Made by a program: the position numbers and the translations under genes | Shown: positions 19,753-27,989 of the stretch, piece after piece | How positions within the stretch are numbered: position 1 is the first letter of the stretch | Layout: each line of letters starts with the position of its first letter | NCBI RefSeq assembly: GCF_025699485.1 | Contig: NZ_JANUXN010000003.1 | Location: 310,001 to 374,000, forward strand | DNA: 64,000 nucleotides | Direction of reading: 5' to 3' | Source: Thauera carbonicopians | Lineage (GTDB): Bacteria; Pseudomonadota; Gammaproteobacteria; Burkholderiales; Rhodocyclaceae | The notes under the pieces: model-generated | Database searches by the model: none | What the model was told of the DNA's origin: nothing | Seen by the model: only the letters and a program-made list of their open reading frames with translations

Positions 19753-19827
19753 TCAGCAATCCTGACATCAAGGAACTACGTTTTTTCCGGAAACATTCAC
19801 CGGAAATCGCAGGATCATTGTCCGGAA

Positions 19828-20751
19828 TCAGGCAAAAGCCGTGTACAGGTTGTATGTGCTGAGCAGGGTGATCAATGTCCCCACGATAGCCAGCAGGATT
19901 TTCGGCGGGGCGTATTTTGTCAGCACTGCCGCAAATGGTGCGGCGAACAGGCCGCCGAATACCAGACCGGCAATTACGGTCCAATGCGTGAATCCGCCCA
20001 GCAGCGTAAAGGAGATGCCGCCGGCAATGGCCAGGAAGAACTCGGCGGCATTGACCGACCCGATGGTGGTGCGCGGGTCTTGCCCACTGCCCAGCAGCGA
20101 TGTGGTGACAACCGGCCCCCAGCCGCCACCGCCGATGGCATCGACGAAACCGCCGGTCAAAGCCAGCGGAGCCACATAAGTGGGCGGCTCGGTCTTGACG
20201 CGCAATTGCCCCCAGATCTTCGACAGGATGTACAAGCCGATCAGCAGCAGATACGCCGAAATCCATGGCTTGAGTGTGTCGCCATCGATGGACGTGACGA
20301 TATAAGCGCCGGTCACGCCGCCGATGATGCCGGGAATAAGCAGCCGCTTGAACAATTGCTTGTTGACATTGCCCAGCTTCCAATGCGAAAGCCCGGAAAA
20401 GCCGGTGGTGAAAATCTCGGCAATATGCACGGACGCCGATGCCGCCGCAGGCGGAACGCCGGTCGAGAGCAAGAAGGTCGTGGATGTGACGCCATAAGCC
20501 ATGCCCAGTGCCCCATCGACGATCTGTGCCGCCAGGCCGACTGCCGCGGCTGTCCAGAATCCTTTGGAAGACAGGCCTTCACCGATTTCCACCCAGGCGC
20601 TGTCGGGTATTGTCCAATAGCTAATGCCTCCGCTCGCAGCCAATACTAGTGCCAGCCACGGCAGCCACCGAATCAAGCCATCACGAAAATCACGTCCTGG
20701 CTCTGCCAGGGCAACCGTTGCGGCAACGGTAGAAGAATCGGAATTGGACAT
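19828..20751 (-). CDS. TauE/SafE (TSUP) family sulfite/sulfonate exporter
   Basis: The 307-residue inner-membrane protein has about eight helices with the two family repeats: QIVDGALGMAYGVTSTTFLLSTGVPPAAASASVH and the matching FVDAIGGGGWGPVVTTSLLGSGQDPRTTIGSVNAAEFF. Several family members export sulfite or sulfoacetate during organosulfonate degradation (TauZ/CuyZ role). It sits next to the tauACB-cuyA operon, so removal of sulfite made by CuyA is the likely role. An AAGGAG lies 7 bases before the start. Base and codon use look more AT-rich than its neighbours, which hints at separate acquisition. Confidence 0.85.
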   Translation of the reverse strand: MSNSDSSTVAATVALAEPGRDFRDGLIRWLPWLALVLAASGGISYWTIPDSAWVEIGEGLSSKGFWTAAAVGLAAQIVDGALGMAYGVTSTTFLLSTGVPPAAASASVHIAEIFTTGFSGLSHWKLGNVNKQLFKRLLIPGIIGGVTGAYIVTSIDGDTLKPWISAYLLLIGLYILSKIWGQLRVKTEPPTYVAPLALTGGFVDAIGGGGWGPVVTTSLLGSGQDPRTTIGSVNAAEFFLAIAGGISFTLLGGFTHWTVIAGLVFGGLFAAPFAAVLTKYAPPKILLAIVGTLITLLSTYNLYTAFA

Positions 20752-20905
20752 GGAAATACTCCTTTTTTGAAATCCATGACCAATTCTAGGGCGGGGTGGT
20801 TTTTGCGATAACGAAGATATTCCTGCATCCTATGCTGAAGCGCATATAAGGCGCTGTCCAATGCAAAATTCTTTTTTTGGACTAAAACCTGATTCCCCTT
20901 GTTTA

Positions 20906-21709
20906 CTAAATGGCCAGATTAAGTCGCTGCTGCAGGCGGCCACCCGGTGCGAAGCTGCCGCCTCTGAAGTAGCGCAGCTCGCCCGCTTCGAAAGCGATCC
21001 AGCGCTCGTCGGTGGTCAGCGGCTTGGTCGCGACCACGCAGATGCTGTCGTCGAGATGGTTGAGGCGGCCGAAGTCGACACGCAGGTCGCAGTCGATCAG
21101 GCTGGCCTGTGCGAATGGGTAGGCGCGCTCGACGTGGTACAGCGAAGTCGAGCAGTGGGCGAACAGCCCCTGGCCGCATGACAGCAGATAGTTGAAGCTG
21201 CCCAGCGCGGCGATCTGCCGATTCAGTTCCTCGAGCGCTTCATGCAATGCCTCGATGTTCGGCTGGCGCATGCCGAAACGTCGCTCCAGCTCCTGCAGCA
21301 TGAAGCAGAAGGCATGTTCGCTGTCGGTCGTGCCGACCGGGCTGAAGCGGCCTTGGAGCGGTAGTTCGTGCGCCGCCAGGTTGCCGTTGTGTGCGAATAC
21401 CCAGCTCGAGCCCCACAGTTCGCGGACGAAGGGGTGGCAGTTGGCAAGTTCCACCGCGCCCTGGGTGGCCTTGCGGATGTGGGCGATGATGTTGCGCGAG
21501 CGGACCGGCAGCCGGCGCATGGTTTCGGCAAGAGGAGAGATCGAGGCCGGCAGGGGATCATGGAGCAACTGGTGTGCGTTGCCTTCGAAATAGGCAATGC
21601 CCCAGCCGTCCCGATGCTCGTCGGTTTCGCCGCCGCGGCGGATGAAGCCTTCGAGCGAGAACTGCACGCTCGCGAGCTTGTTGCTGTTCATGCCGAGTAG
21701 CTGGCACAT
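20906..21709 (-). CDS. Class II glutamine amidotransferase domain protein (YafJ-like)
   Basis: The 267-residue protein begins MCQLLGMNSN, leaving the catalytic Cys2 at the mature N-terminus as in Ntn-type class II amidotransferases. Further family blocks are FIRRGGETDEHRDGWGIAYF, IIAHIRKATQGAVELANCHPF, FAHNGNLAAHE and GTTDSEHAFC. It has only the glutaminase domain and no partner domain. YafJ relatives release ammonia from glutamine or an unknown amide. It lies just upstream, on the same strand, of a degenerate EAL gene that is 89 bases of reading frame downstream with no clear link in function. Confidence 0.88.
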   Translation of the reverse strand: MCQLLGMNSNKLASVQFSLEGFIRRGGETDEHRDGWGIAYFEGNAHQLLHDPLPASISPLAETMRRLPVRSRNIIAHIRKATQGAVELANCHPFVRELWGSSWVFAHNGNLAAHELPLQGRFSPVGTTDSEHAFCFMLQELERRFGMRQPNIEALHEALEELNRQIAALGSFNYLLSCGQGLFAHCSTSLYHVERAYPFAQASLIDCDLRVDFGRLNHLDDSICVVATKPLTTDERWIAFEAGELRYFRGGSFAPGGRLQQRLNLAI

Positions 21710-21746
21710 GCGCTGGAATCCCTCGCTTGCGGCTGTTCGGGCTTGC

Positions 21747-22658
21747 TCAGGCTGCGACCGGAAGCCTGCCGGGCCGCGCCAGGCCGGGCCTCGCCAGACC
21801 GGGTGCGGCGCGATCGAGGATGGCCCGGTCCGGCCTGTGGCTGCCTGGCCTGGCGATGGGTCGGCAATCCGGCGCAGGCTCGCCGGGCAGGGAGCCCTGC
21901 AGCCAGTCCACGCCGAGTTCCTTCGCGTGCCGAGCCTGCTCGGCGGTTTCGACGTGCTGGGCGACGACCCGGATGCTGCGGCGGCGCAACCCGGCGACGA
22001 GGTTCGCTGCTGCGGGGGCAGCCTGGGCGCGTCGGGACAGGCTGCGATCGAGCTTGACGATGTCGGGGCCGAGGGCGGCCAGACGGTCGAGATCGTTCGA
22101 ATGGCGGCCGAAGTTGTCGATCGCGATGCGGTAGTTTCTTTCCTTGTATTCAGTAATGGCTGCGGTCAGCGGCGCCGGATCGGCAAGGCCGTCGTCGGTG
22201 AGTTCGAGTACGACCCGCTCGGGCGTCAGGCCGCAGCGCGACAGCACGCTTTCGAAGATCTGCCCATGCTGTTCGGGCACGGCACGGATCAGGCGGGGAT
22301 GGACGTTGAGCCACAGCGTGCCGTCCGTCTGGTCGCGCTGCAGCAGGAAGTTCAGCGCATGCAGCGTGCGGGCCAGGCGATCGAGGCGCACCAGTTCCGT
22401 GTCGGTGCGCGCCTCGAGGAAGACGGCCTGCGCGGGTAGCTTCGGTGCGGCATCCGTGCAGATCCGCAGATGGGCTTCATGGCCGATCACGCGGCCGCCG
22501 GCACTGTCCTTCAGTGGCTGGAAAAGGCTATCCAGGACGTATCCGGCGAAGTGGGCGCGGGCACGCTTGCCGTCGAATTCGAGGCAGTCGGCATTGCTGT
22601 CGGCAAGTGCGAAGGGGCTGTGCTTGTTGAAATAGTGCACCAGTTCGGTCAGGGGCAC
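21747..22658 (-). CDS. Degenerate EAL-domain protein
   Basis: This protein of about 303 residues keeps the layout of an EAL domain with altered motifs: GHEAHLRI for the EAL signature, LWLNVHPRL, VVLELTDDG, IAIDNFGRH in place of DDFGTG, VKLDRSL, and VAQHVET in place of AEGVE. One of the two metal-ligand aspartates is asparagine, so activity is doubtful. The C-terminus ends in an arginine/proline/alanine-rich low-complexity tail. I favour a GTG start at 22658 because GGAG sits 6 bases upstream; in-frame ATGs at 22706 and 22742 lack SD sites. Note that this gene lies between yafJ and metC. Confidence 0.75.
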   Translation of the reverse strand: MPLTELVHYFNKHSPFALADSNADCLEFDGKRARAHFAGYVLDSLFQPLKDSAGGRVIGHEAHLRICTDAAPKLPAQAVFLEARTDTELVRLDRLARTLHALNFLLQRDQTDGTLWLNVHPRLIRAVPEQHGQIFESVLSRCGLTPERVVLELTDDGLADPAPLTAAITEYKERNYRIAIDNFGRHSNDLDRLAALGPDIVKLDRSLSRRAQAAPAAANLVAGLRRRSIRVVAQHVETAEQARHAKELGVDWLQGSLPGEPAPDCRPIARPGSHRPDRAILDRAAPGLARPGLARPGRLPVAA

Positions 22659-22849
22659 GGCAGTCTCCAGGTCATGCGGGGTCCAAAAGTTCGGCGTTGC
22701 CACCATAGCGGCGGGAGCTATTCCAGCAAACCAAGATTTCATGCATTCGATATGCACGGATGCGTTGCTGAACTTGGCGTGCGCCGGACGAAGCGCTAGC
22801 CTTCCGGGTTCGCGGCCGCGTGCCGCAGCCCTACCGACAGGAACCCGAC

Positions 22850-23980
22850 ATGCGCTCACTCGAAACGCTCACCGTGCATGGCCTCGGTCAGGTCGCCGAG
22901 CCTTACCGCGACATCGTGCCGCCCATCCACCTCGCCACCACCTTCGAGCGCGCGGCCGACGGCAGCTATCCGGGCGGGCGGCTGTACGCGCGTGACGGCA
23001 GCCCGGCTTACATCGAAGCGGAAGAGGTGCTGCGCCAGCTCGAAGGCGGTACGCAGGCGCTGCTGTTCGCGTCCGGCCATGCGGCGGCGACGGCGGTGCT
23101 GCAGGCGCTGGATGCGGGTGAGCGCGTGGTCGCGCCGCATTCGATGTACTGGGCACTGCGCAAGTGGCTGCTGGACCGGGCCGAGCACGGCTACATTCAG
23201 CTCGCCTTCTACGACAACACCGACCTGGATGGCCTGCGTGCCCAACTCGCCGCCGCGCCGACCCGCCTGCTGTGGATCGAGACGCCGGCCAACCCGACCT
23301 GGGAAGTCACCGACATTCGTGCGGCGGTGGCGCTCGCCCGTGAGCATGGGGCGATGACGGTGGTCGATTCGACCGTGGCGACGCCGGTGCTGTGCCAGCC
23401 GCTGGCGCTCGGTGCCGACATCGTCATGCACTCGGCGACCAAGTACCTCAACGGCCACTCCGACGTCGTCGCCGGTGCGCTGGCCACGCGCGAGGATTCG
23501 CCGCTGTGGCAGCGCATCCGCGCCATGCGCAACCTCGGCGGCGGCATCCTCGGGCCTTTCGAGGCCTGGCTGTTGCTGCGCGGCATGCGCACCCTGCATC
23601 TGCGTGTGCGCGCCGCCTGCGCCAATGCGCTGCGGCTCGCCACCGAGCTCGAAGCCCACCCAGCCATCTCGCAGGTGCTTTATCCCGGGCTGCCCTCGCA
23701 TCCGGGCCATGCGGTGGCCGCGGCGCAGATGAGCGGCGGCTTCGGCGGCATGCTGTCGATCCGCCTGAAGGACGGCGAGGCCAAGGCCCGCGACGTTGCC
23801 GCCCGTGTGCAAGTGTTCAAGCGCGCGACCTCGCTCGGTTCGGTGGAAAGCCTCATCGAGCACCGTGCCAGTGTCGAGGGCGAGGGCACGCGCTGCCCGT
23901 CCGATCTGCTGCGGCTGTCGGTGGGCATCGAGCCGGCAGACGACCTGCTGGCCGACCTGCGCCAGGCGCTGGCGGGCTGA
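22850..23980 (+). CDS. metC: Cystathionine beta-lyase-type PLP enzyme
   Basis: The 376-residue protein belongs to the Cys/Met metabolism PLP family. It has LFASGHAAATAVLQAL, ETPANPTWEVTDI, VVDSTVATPV and the PLP lysine K198 in HSATKYLNGHSDVVAGA. Family members split cystathionine to homocysteine or act as gamma-synthase or methionine gamma-lyase; the overall look is MetC-like. AGGA lies 8 bases before the ATG at 22850. It precedes an amino-acid ABC importer gene by 133 bases, hinting at use of an imported sulfur amino acid. Confidence 0.85.
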   Translation: MRSLETLTVHGLGQVAEPYRDIVPPIHLATTFERAADGSYPGGRLYARDGSPAYIEAEEVLRQLEGGTQALLFASGHAAATAVLQALDAGERVVAPHSMYWALRKWLLDRAEHGYIQLAFYDNTDLDGLRAQLAAAPTRLLWIETPANPTWEVTDIRAAVALAREHGAMTVVDSTVATPVLCQPLALGADIVMHSATKYLNGHSDVVAGALATREDSPLWQRIRAMRNLGGGILGPFEAWLLLRGMRTLHLRVRAACANALRLATELEAHPAISQVLYPGLPSHPGHAVAAAQMSGGFGGMLSIRLKDGEAKARDVAARVQVFKRATSLGSVESLIEHRASVEGEGTRCPSDLLRLSVGIEPADDLLADLRQALAG

Positions 23981-24032
23981 AAGCGTCGGCGCGCATATCC
24001 ATATCACTTCTTGTTCGTTGGATATCCGGAGT

Positions 24033-24052
24033 GCGCCGATTAATCTCGGCGC
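24033..24052 (+). terminator. Stem-loop between metC and the ABC transporter genes
   Basis: GCGCCGA at 24033-24039 pairs with TCGGCGC at 24046-24052 around TTAATC. There is no following T-run. It may be a weak metC terminator. A second small hairpin (CGGCC/GGCCG) follows at 24060-24075. Confidence 0.35.
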
Positions 24053-24113
24053 CTCTCCTCGGCCATGTACGGCCGACGGACCGAATGTTTCCACCGTATC
24101 CGGAGTCCCCGAC

Positions 24114-24917
24114 ATGAAGAAACTGCGCCTGGCGACCCTGCTCGCCCTGTCCCTGCTGTCCGGCCTCGCCCAGGCCGATCGCCTGGACGACATCAAGAAG
24201 AACGGCGTGCTGCGCGTGGCCGCCTTCGACAGCAACCCGCCCTTCGGCTTCATCGATCCGCAGACCCGCCAGATCGCCGGCCTGGACGTCGATTACGCCA
24301 AGGAATTGGCGGACCGCCTCGGCGTGAAGCTCGAACTGGTTCCGACCAATCCGGCCAACCGCATCCCGCTGCTGACCGCCAACAAGGTCGACGTCGTGCT
24401 GGCCAACTTCACCATCACCGAAGAGCGCGCCAAGCAGGTCAATTTCAGCATTCCCTATTTTGCTTCGGGCCAGCAGTTCATCGCCCGCAAGGGCACGCTG
24501 AGTTCGCCGGAGCAGCTCGGCAGCCTGCGCATCGGCGTGGACAAGGGCACGACCAACGAGATCGTGCTGCGAGAGAAGTACCCGAGCGCCAAGCTGGTCG
24601 CCTACGATGACACGCCGTTCGCCTTCACCGCGCTGCGCAACGGCAACGTGCAGGCGATCACCCAGGACGGGCCGAAGCTGGTCGGCCTGCTCGCCAACGT
24701 GCCGGATCGGGACAAGTACGAGATTCCGCCGTTCTCGATCTCCGACGACCTGATCGGCGCCGGCCTGCCCAAGGGCGAGCAGCGCCTGACCGAGTTCGTC
24801 AATGATTCGCTGCGCGAGCTGGAAGCCAGCGGCCGGGCGCAGGCGATCTACGACACCTGGTTCGGCCCCGATTCCAGGACGCCGCTGACGCGCATCTTCC
24901 GTATCGGTGACAGGTAA
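24114..24917 (+). CDS. Amino-acid ABC transporter substrate-binding protein (family 3)
   Basis: The 267-residue periplasmic protein has a signal peptide ending at GLAQA, then family 3 motifs LRVAAFDSNPPFGFIDPQT, IAGLDVDYAKELADRLGVK, ANFTITEERAKQVNFSIPYF and GVDKGTTNEIVL. Such proteins feed polar amino acids to permeases like those at 25010 and 25754. GGAG lies about 9 bases before the ATG. Because metC is adjacent, a sulfur amino acid such as cystine or cystathionine is a reasonable inference, but the ligand is not readable. Confidence 0.88.
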   Translation: MKKLRLATLLALSLLSGLAQADRLDDIKKNGVLRVAAFDSNPPFGFIDPQTRQIAGLDVDYAKELADRLGVKLELVPTNPANRIPLLTANKVDVVLANFTITEERAKQVNFSIPYFASGQQFIARKGTLSSPEQLGSLRIGVDKGTTNEIVLREKYPSAKLVAYDDTPFAFTALRNGNVQAITQDGPKLVGLLANVPDRDKYEIPPFSISDDLIGAGLPKGEQRLTEFVNDSLRELEASGRAQAIYDTWFGPDSRTPLTRIFRIGDR

Positions 24918-24938
24918 GCTGCTGCCGTTTCTGCTTCG

Positions 24939-24969
24939 GCCCCCGCCCGCCTCGCCGGCCGGCGGGGGC
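24939..24969 (+). promoter_or_regulatory. Strong hairpin between the binding-protein and permease genes
   Basis: GCCCCCGCC at 24939-24947 pairs with GGCGGGGGC at 24961-24969; ATTTCC follows. Hairpins after the binding-protein gene commonly stabilise its mRNA and lower downstream permease expression. Confidence 0.5.
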
Positions 24970-25009
24970 ATTTCCATTGTCCGTACCCGTTTCGCCATGA
25001 CTGCCGACC

Positions 25010-25738
25010 ATGCTCGATGAACTGCTCGCACCGAAATACCTGGGCTGGCTGATCGAAGGTTTCGGCGTCACGCTGCTGCTGTCGGCGCTGGTGTCGGTCG
25101 CCGCCACCGTGCTCGGCCTTGGCCTGTGCCTGGCCCGCGTCGCGCAGTCGCCGCTGTGGTCGTGGCCGGCGCGTGCCTGGCTGTCGGTGTTCCGCAACAC
25201 GCCGCTGCTGGTGCAGCTGTTCTTCTGGTATTTCGGCGCCAGTGCGCTGATGCCGGAGAAGCTGCTGATCTGGCTGAACACGCCGCACGTCTGGGACCTG
25301 AAGCTGTTCGGCGTGCGCTGGCCCTCGTTCGAATACATCGCCGGCTTCTTCGGCCTGACGCTGTACACCGCGGCCTTCATCGCCGAGGAATTCCGTTCCG
25401 GCGTGCGCGGCGTGCCCGCCGGCCAGATCGCCGCCGCGCAGGCGCTGGGCTTCACACCGCTGCAGGTGTGGCTGAACGTGGTGATGCCGCAGGCTTTCCG
25501 CATCTCGCTGCCGCCGCTGCTCGGCCAGTACATGAACGCGGTCAAGAACTCCTCGCTGACGATGGCGATCGGGCTGGCCGAACTGTCCTACGCCTCGCGC
25601 CAGGTCGAAACCGAAACCTTCAAGACCTTCCAGGCCTTCGGTATCGCCACCACGCTGTACATCCTCACCATCATCGTCATCGAACTCGCCGGGCAGTGGC
25701 TGCAGCGCAGGAAGCCCGCACCCGGCGCCAGTCACTGA
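25010..25738 (+). CDS. Amino-acid ABC transporter permease (HisM/GlnP type) 1
   Basis: The 242-residue membrane protein belongs to the polar amino-acid permease family: VFRNTPLLVQLFFWYFG early, FGLTLYTAAFIAEEFRSGVRGVPAGQIAAAQALGF (EAA loop), VMPQAFRISLPPLLGQYMNAVKNSSL, and five to six helices. It pairs with the second permease 15 bases downstream to form the heteromeric channel. No ATPase gene follows in this cluster, so an ATPase encoded elsewhere must serve it. Confidence 0.9.
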   Translation: MLDELLAPKYLGWLIEGFGVTLLLSALVSVAATVLGLGLCLARVAQSPLWSWPARAWLSVFRNTPLLVQLFFWYFGASALMPEKLLIWLNTPHVWDLKLFGVRWPSFEYIAGFFGLTLYTAAFIAEEFRSGVRGVPAGQIAAAQALGFTPLQVWLNVVMPQAFRISLPPLLGQYMNAVKNSSLTMAIGLAELSYASRQVETETFKTFQAFGIATTLYILTIIVIELAGQWLQRRKPAPGASH

Positions 25739-25753
25739 GAGCGGTTCCGCATC

Positions 25754-26440
25754 ATGGACTTCAGCGTCGTCGCCAACAATTTCAGCTATTTCATGCTGGG
25801 CGCCTGGCCCAACGGCCCGCTCGGCGGCGCCGCGCTGACGCTGGTGCTGAGCGTGGTGTCGGCGATTGCTTCGGGCGTGCTCGGGCTGGTGTTCGGCGTC
25901 GCGCTGGCGATGACGCGCGGCGCCGCGCACAGCGTGCTGTTGATGGGGCTGGGCTTCTTCCGCGCCATCCCGGTGATCATGCTGATCTTCTGGACCTATT
26001 TCCTGCTGCCGATCCTGTTCGGCATCGACGTACCGGGCACCGGCACCGTGGTGGTGGCGCTGTCGCTGATCGGCGGCAGCTATCTGGCGCATTCGGTGCA
26101 CGCCGGCATCGCCAGCCTGCCGCCGGGCCAGTGGCAGGCCGCCGCCGCGCTCGGCCTGAGCCGCGGCCAGGCGCTGCGCCTGGTGATCCTGCCGCAGGCG
26201 CTGCCGATCATGGTGCCGTCCTTCATCAACCAGTGGGTGGCGCTGATCAAGGACACCTCGCTCGCCTACGTCATCGGCGTCGGCGAACTGTCCTTCGTCG
26301 CCACCCAGGTCAGCAACCGCGAGATGGTCTACCCGACCGAAATCTTCCTGTTCGTCGCGCTGGTGTATTACGTCTTCTGCTCGACGCTGGAGCTGTGTGC
26401 CAATCGGGTGGCGAAGCGGTTCGGGACGGCTGCGGGCTGA
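25754..26440 (+). CDS. Amino-acid ABC transporter permease (HisQ/GlnP type) 2
   Basis: This 228-residue protein is the partner permease: FFRAIPVIMLIFWTYFLLP, SYLAHSVHAGIASLPPGQWQAAAALGLSRGQALRLVILPQALPIMVPSFINQWVALIKDTSL. The C-terminus is followed only 22 bases later by the stop codon of a convergent PIN toxin gene. The system thus comprises binding protein and two permeases, but its ATPase is missing from the locus. Confidence 0.9.
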   Translation: MDFSVVANNFSYFMLGAWPNGPLGGAALTLVLSVVSAIASGVLGLVFGVALAMTRGAAHSVLLMGLGFFRAIPVIMLIFWTYFLLPILFGIDVPGTGTVVVALSLIGGSYLAHSVHAGIASLPPGQWQAAAALGLSRGQALRLVILPQALPIMVPSFINQWVALIKDTSLAYVIGVGELSFVATQVSNREMVYPTEIFLFVALVYYVFCSTLELCANRVAKRFGTAAG

Positions 26441-26462
26441 GTGGCTGGGGTGCGCAGGGACG

Positions 26463-26900
26463 TCAGTCCGGCGTCCGCAGCATGTGAACCGCCACGCCGA
26501 CGGCGAGCCCCGTCCTGGCGAGGGTTTCGTCGGCTGTGCAGAGCAGGGCGTTTAGGCGGACGCATGCGGCAAGATGAAGCGCATCGCCCGCCCGCAGGCC
26601 GGAGCGGTAGTCGGCAAGCCATGCTCTGGCCCGATCGAAATCCGTGGTGTCGATTGCTTCCACGGCGAGTCGAGTGTCGATCAGACGGTCGAAGCGTGCG
26701 AGTCCGTCGCGATGAAGGCCGGCGGAAATGTCTCCCCTGCGCGCCATGATGCCCGCCGCACTGGCGAACTCGGTGCGCGTCCAGGGTGTGATCGCGATCG
26801 TTTCGCTACCCGCAGCTTCGAGCCAGGCCAGCGCGGCCTGACTACCCCGATCCTGAAAAAGAAGGGACAGCAGGACACAGGTGTCCGCATACCAGACCAT
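26463..26900 (-). CDS. PIN-domain toxin (VapC-like ribonuclease)
   Basis: The 145-residue PIN-domain protein has the acidic residues expected for a Mg2+-dependent RNase: D6 in MVWYADTCVLL, a glutamate in WTRTEFASAA, aspartates in RAGDALHLAAC and LLCTADETLA. Its ATG overlaps the stop of the upstream antitoxin gene by one base (TGATG), the classic toxin-antitoxin layout. It probably cleaves a specific RNA when the antitoxin is degraded. It is flanked by transporter genes, so the pair looks like a small insertion. Confidence 0.9.
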   Translation of the reverse strand: MVWYADTCVLLSLLFQDRGSQAALAWLEAAGSETIAITPWTRTEFASAAGIMARRGDISAGLHRDGLARFDRLIDTRLAVEAIDTTDFDRARAWLADYRSGLRAGDALHLAACVRLNALLCTADETLARTGLAVGVAVHMLRTPD

Positions 26901-27151
26901 CAGTAGCGCTCGCTGTCCCGTACTTCGCGCACCAGCTCCGTGGCCGGGCGGGATTGGGCAGGCTGGGCTGCGAGGAAGGCGCGCAACTCCTCGACGATCG
27001 CCGCCACTTCGGGCGGTGATTTCCTGCGCTCGGGGATGATGCGGGCGACAGGTTGGCCGCGGCGGGTGATGACGATTTCCTCGCCGGCGACGACCTGGTC
27101 GACGACGGCGGAGAAATGTGACTTCGTTTCCGCAAGTGTGAGCGTTCGCAT
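26900..27151 (-). CDS. Phd/YefM-type antitoxin
   Basis: The 83-residue protein has the Phd/YefM N-terminal DNA-binding fold, with TLAETKSHFSAVVDQVVAGEEIVITRRGQPVARIIP, and a C-terminal acidic/basic tail for toxin binding. It is the upstream gene of the PIN pair. A near-perfect 14-bp palindrome at 27165-27178, 14 bases before its ATG, is a likely autoregulatory operator. Confidence 0.9.
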   Translation of the reverse strand: MRTLTLAETKSHFSAVVDQVVAGEEIVITRRGQPVARIIPERRKSPPEVAAIVEELRAFLAAQPAQSRPATELVREVRDSERY

Positions 27152-27164
27152 GATTCTGCTCTCG

Positions 27165-27178
27165 TGACTAATTGGTCA
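27165..27178 (-). promoter_or_regulatory. Candidate toxin-antitoxin operator palindrome
   Basis: TGACTAATTGGTCA reads nearly the same on both strands, with TGAC/GTCA arms and an AATT core; only one base pair departs from symmetry. It lies just upstream of the antitoxin start. Confidence 0.5.
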
Positions 27179-27234
27179 GAAGGATAGCAGATGCGATGGC
27201 ACTTCGTGGCGCTCTACCGCTGGTGCGGCTACGC

Positions 27235-27984
27235 TCAACGCGCATGCAGCCACCGCTGGTACAGCCAGCGCGCAGCGTAATCGAGCAGGAATCCCAGCGC
27301 GCCGATGATGAGGATCGCGGCCATCAGCTCGGGGTAGGCGAGGCGGTCGCGGGCGTCGAGGATGAAATAGCCGAGTCCGGCGGATACGCCGAGCATCTCT
27401 GCCGGCACCAGGATGATCCAGATGATGCCGATCGCCAGCCGCACGCCGCTGAGGATGTGGGCGACGATGCCCGGCAGCACCACGCGCAGCAGGGTTTCGC
27501 CGCGCGTCGCCGACAGGCTGCGGGCGAGCATCAGCCAGTTGCGGTCGAGCTGGGTGACGCCGGCGGCGGTGTTGAGCAGGATCGGCCATACCGCGGCGAA
27601 GGCGAGCAGGAAATACACCGGGGCGTCGCCGACGCCGAGCACCATCACCGCGATCGGCATCCACGACAGCGGCGAAATCATGCGCAGGAACTGGAACAGC
27701 GGCGTCGTCGTCTGCGCAAACACGCGCGACACCCCGGTCAGCACGCCCGCCGGCACGCCGATCGCCAGCGCTGCGGCGAGGCCGACGGCCACCCGCTGCA
27801 GGCTGGTGCCGATGTGTTCCCACATCAACGGATCGACGGCCAGCCGCGACAGGGCGCGGAAGGCCTCGGCGGGCGCGAAGTTGGCCAGGATCGGCGTCTC
27901 GTGCGCCAGCAGCAGCGTGGCGACCGCCCACAGCGCGGCGGCCAGCCCGAGCCCGAGCGCGGGCAGGATGAGCTTGGCAGGCAC
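27235..27984 (-). CDS. ABC transporter permease of the nitrate/sulfonate/taurine family
   Basis: The 249-residue inner-membrane protein is the permease of the downstream half of the organosulfur island. It has about six helices and the loop LARSLSATRGETLLRVVLPGIVAHILSGVRLAIGI. I propose a GTG start at 27984, 5 bases after the stop of the binding-protein gene; no usable ATG lies near. It is the last gene of the operon. Together with the ATPase and the Tat-type binding protein it forms a full importer whose substrate is probably a sulfonate or another organosulfur compound. Confidence 0.85.
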   Translation of the reverse strand: MPAKLILPALGLGLAAALWAVATLLLAHETPILANFAPAEAFRALSRLAVDPLMWEHIGTSLQRVAVGLAAALAIGVPAGVLTGVSRVFAQTTTPLFQFLRMISPLSWMPIAVMVLGVGDAPVYFLLAFAAVWPILLNTAAGVTQLDRNWLMLARSLSATRGETLLRVVLPGIVAHILSGVRLAIGIIWIILVPAEMLGVSAGLGYFILDARDRLAYPELMAAILIIGALGFLLDYAARWLYQRWLHAR

Positions 27985-27989
27985 GGGTT

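Noticed and set aside
27165-27178. Attachment site or IS end beside the toxin-antitoxin pair
   Set aside because: Only one copy is seen, no target duplication or transposase is present; an operator explains it better.
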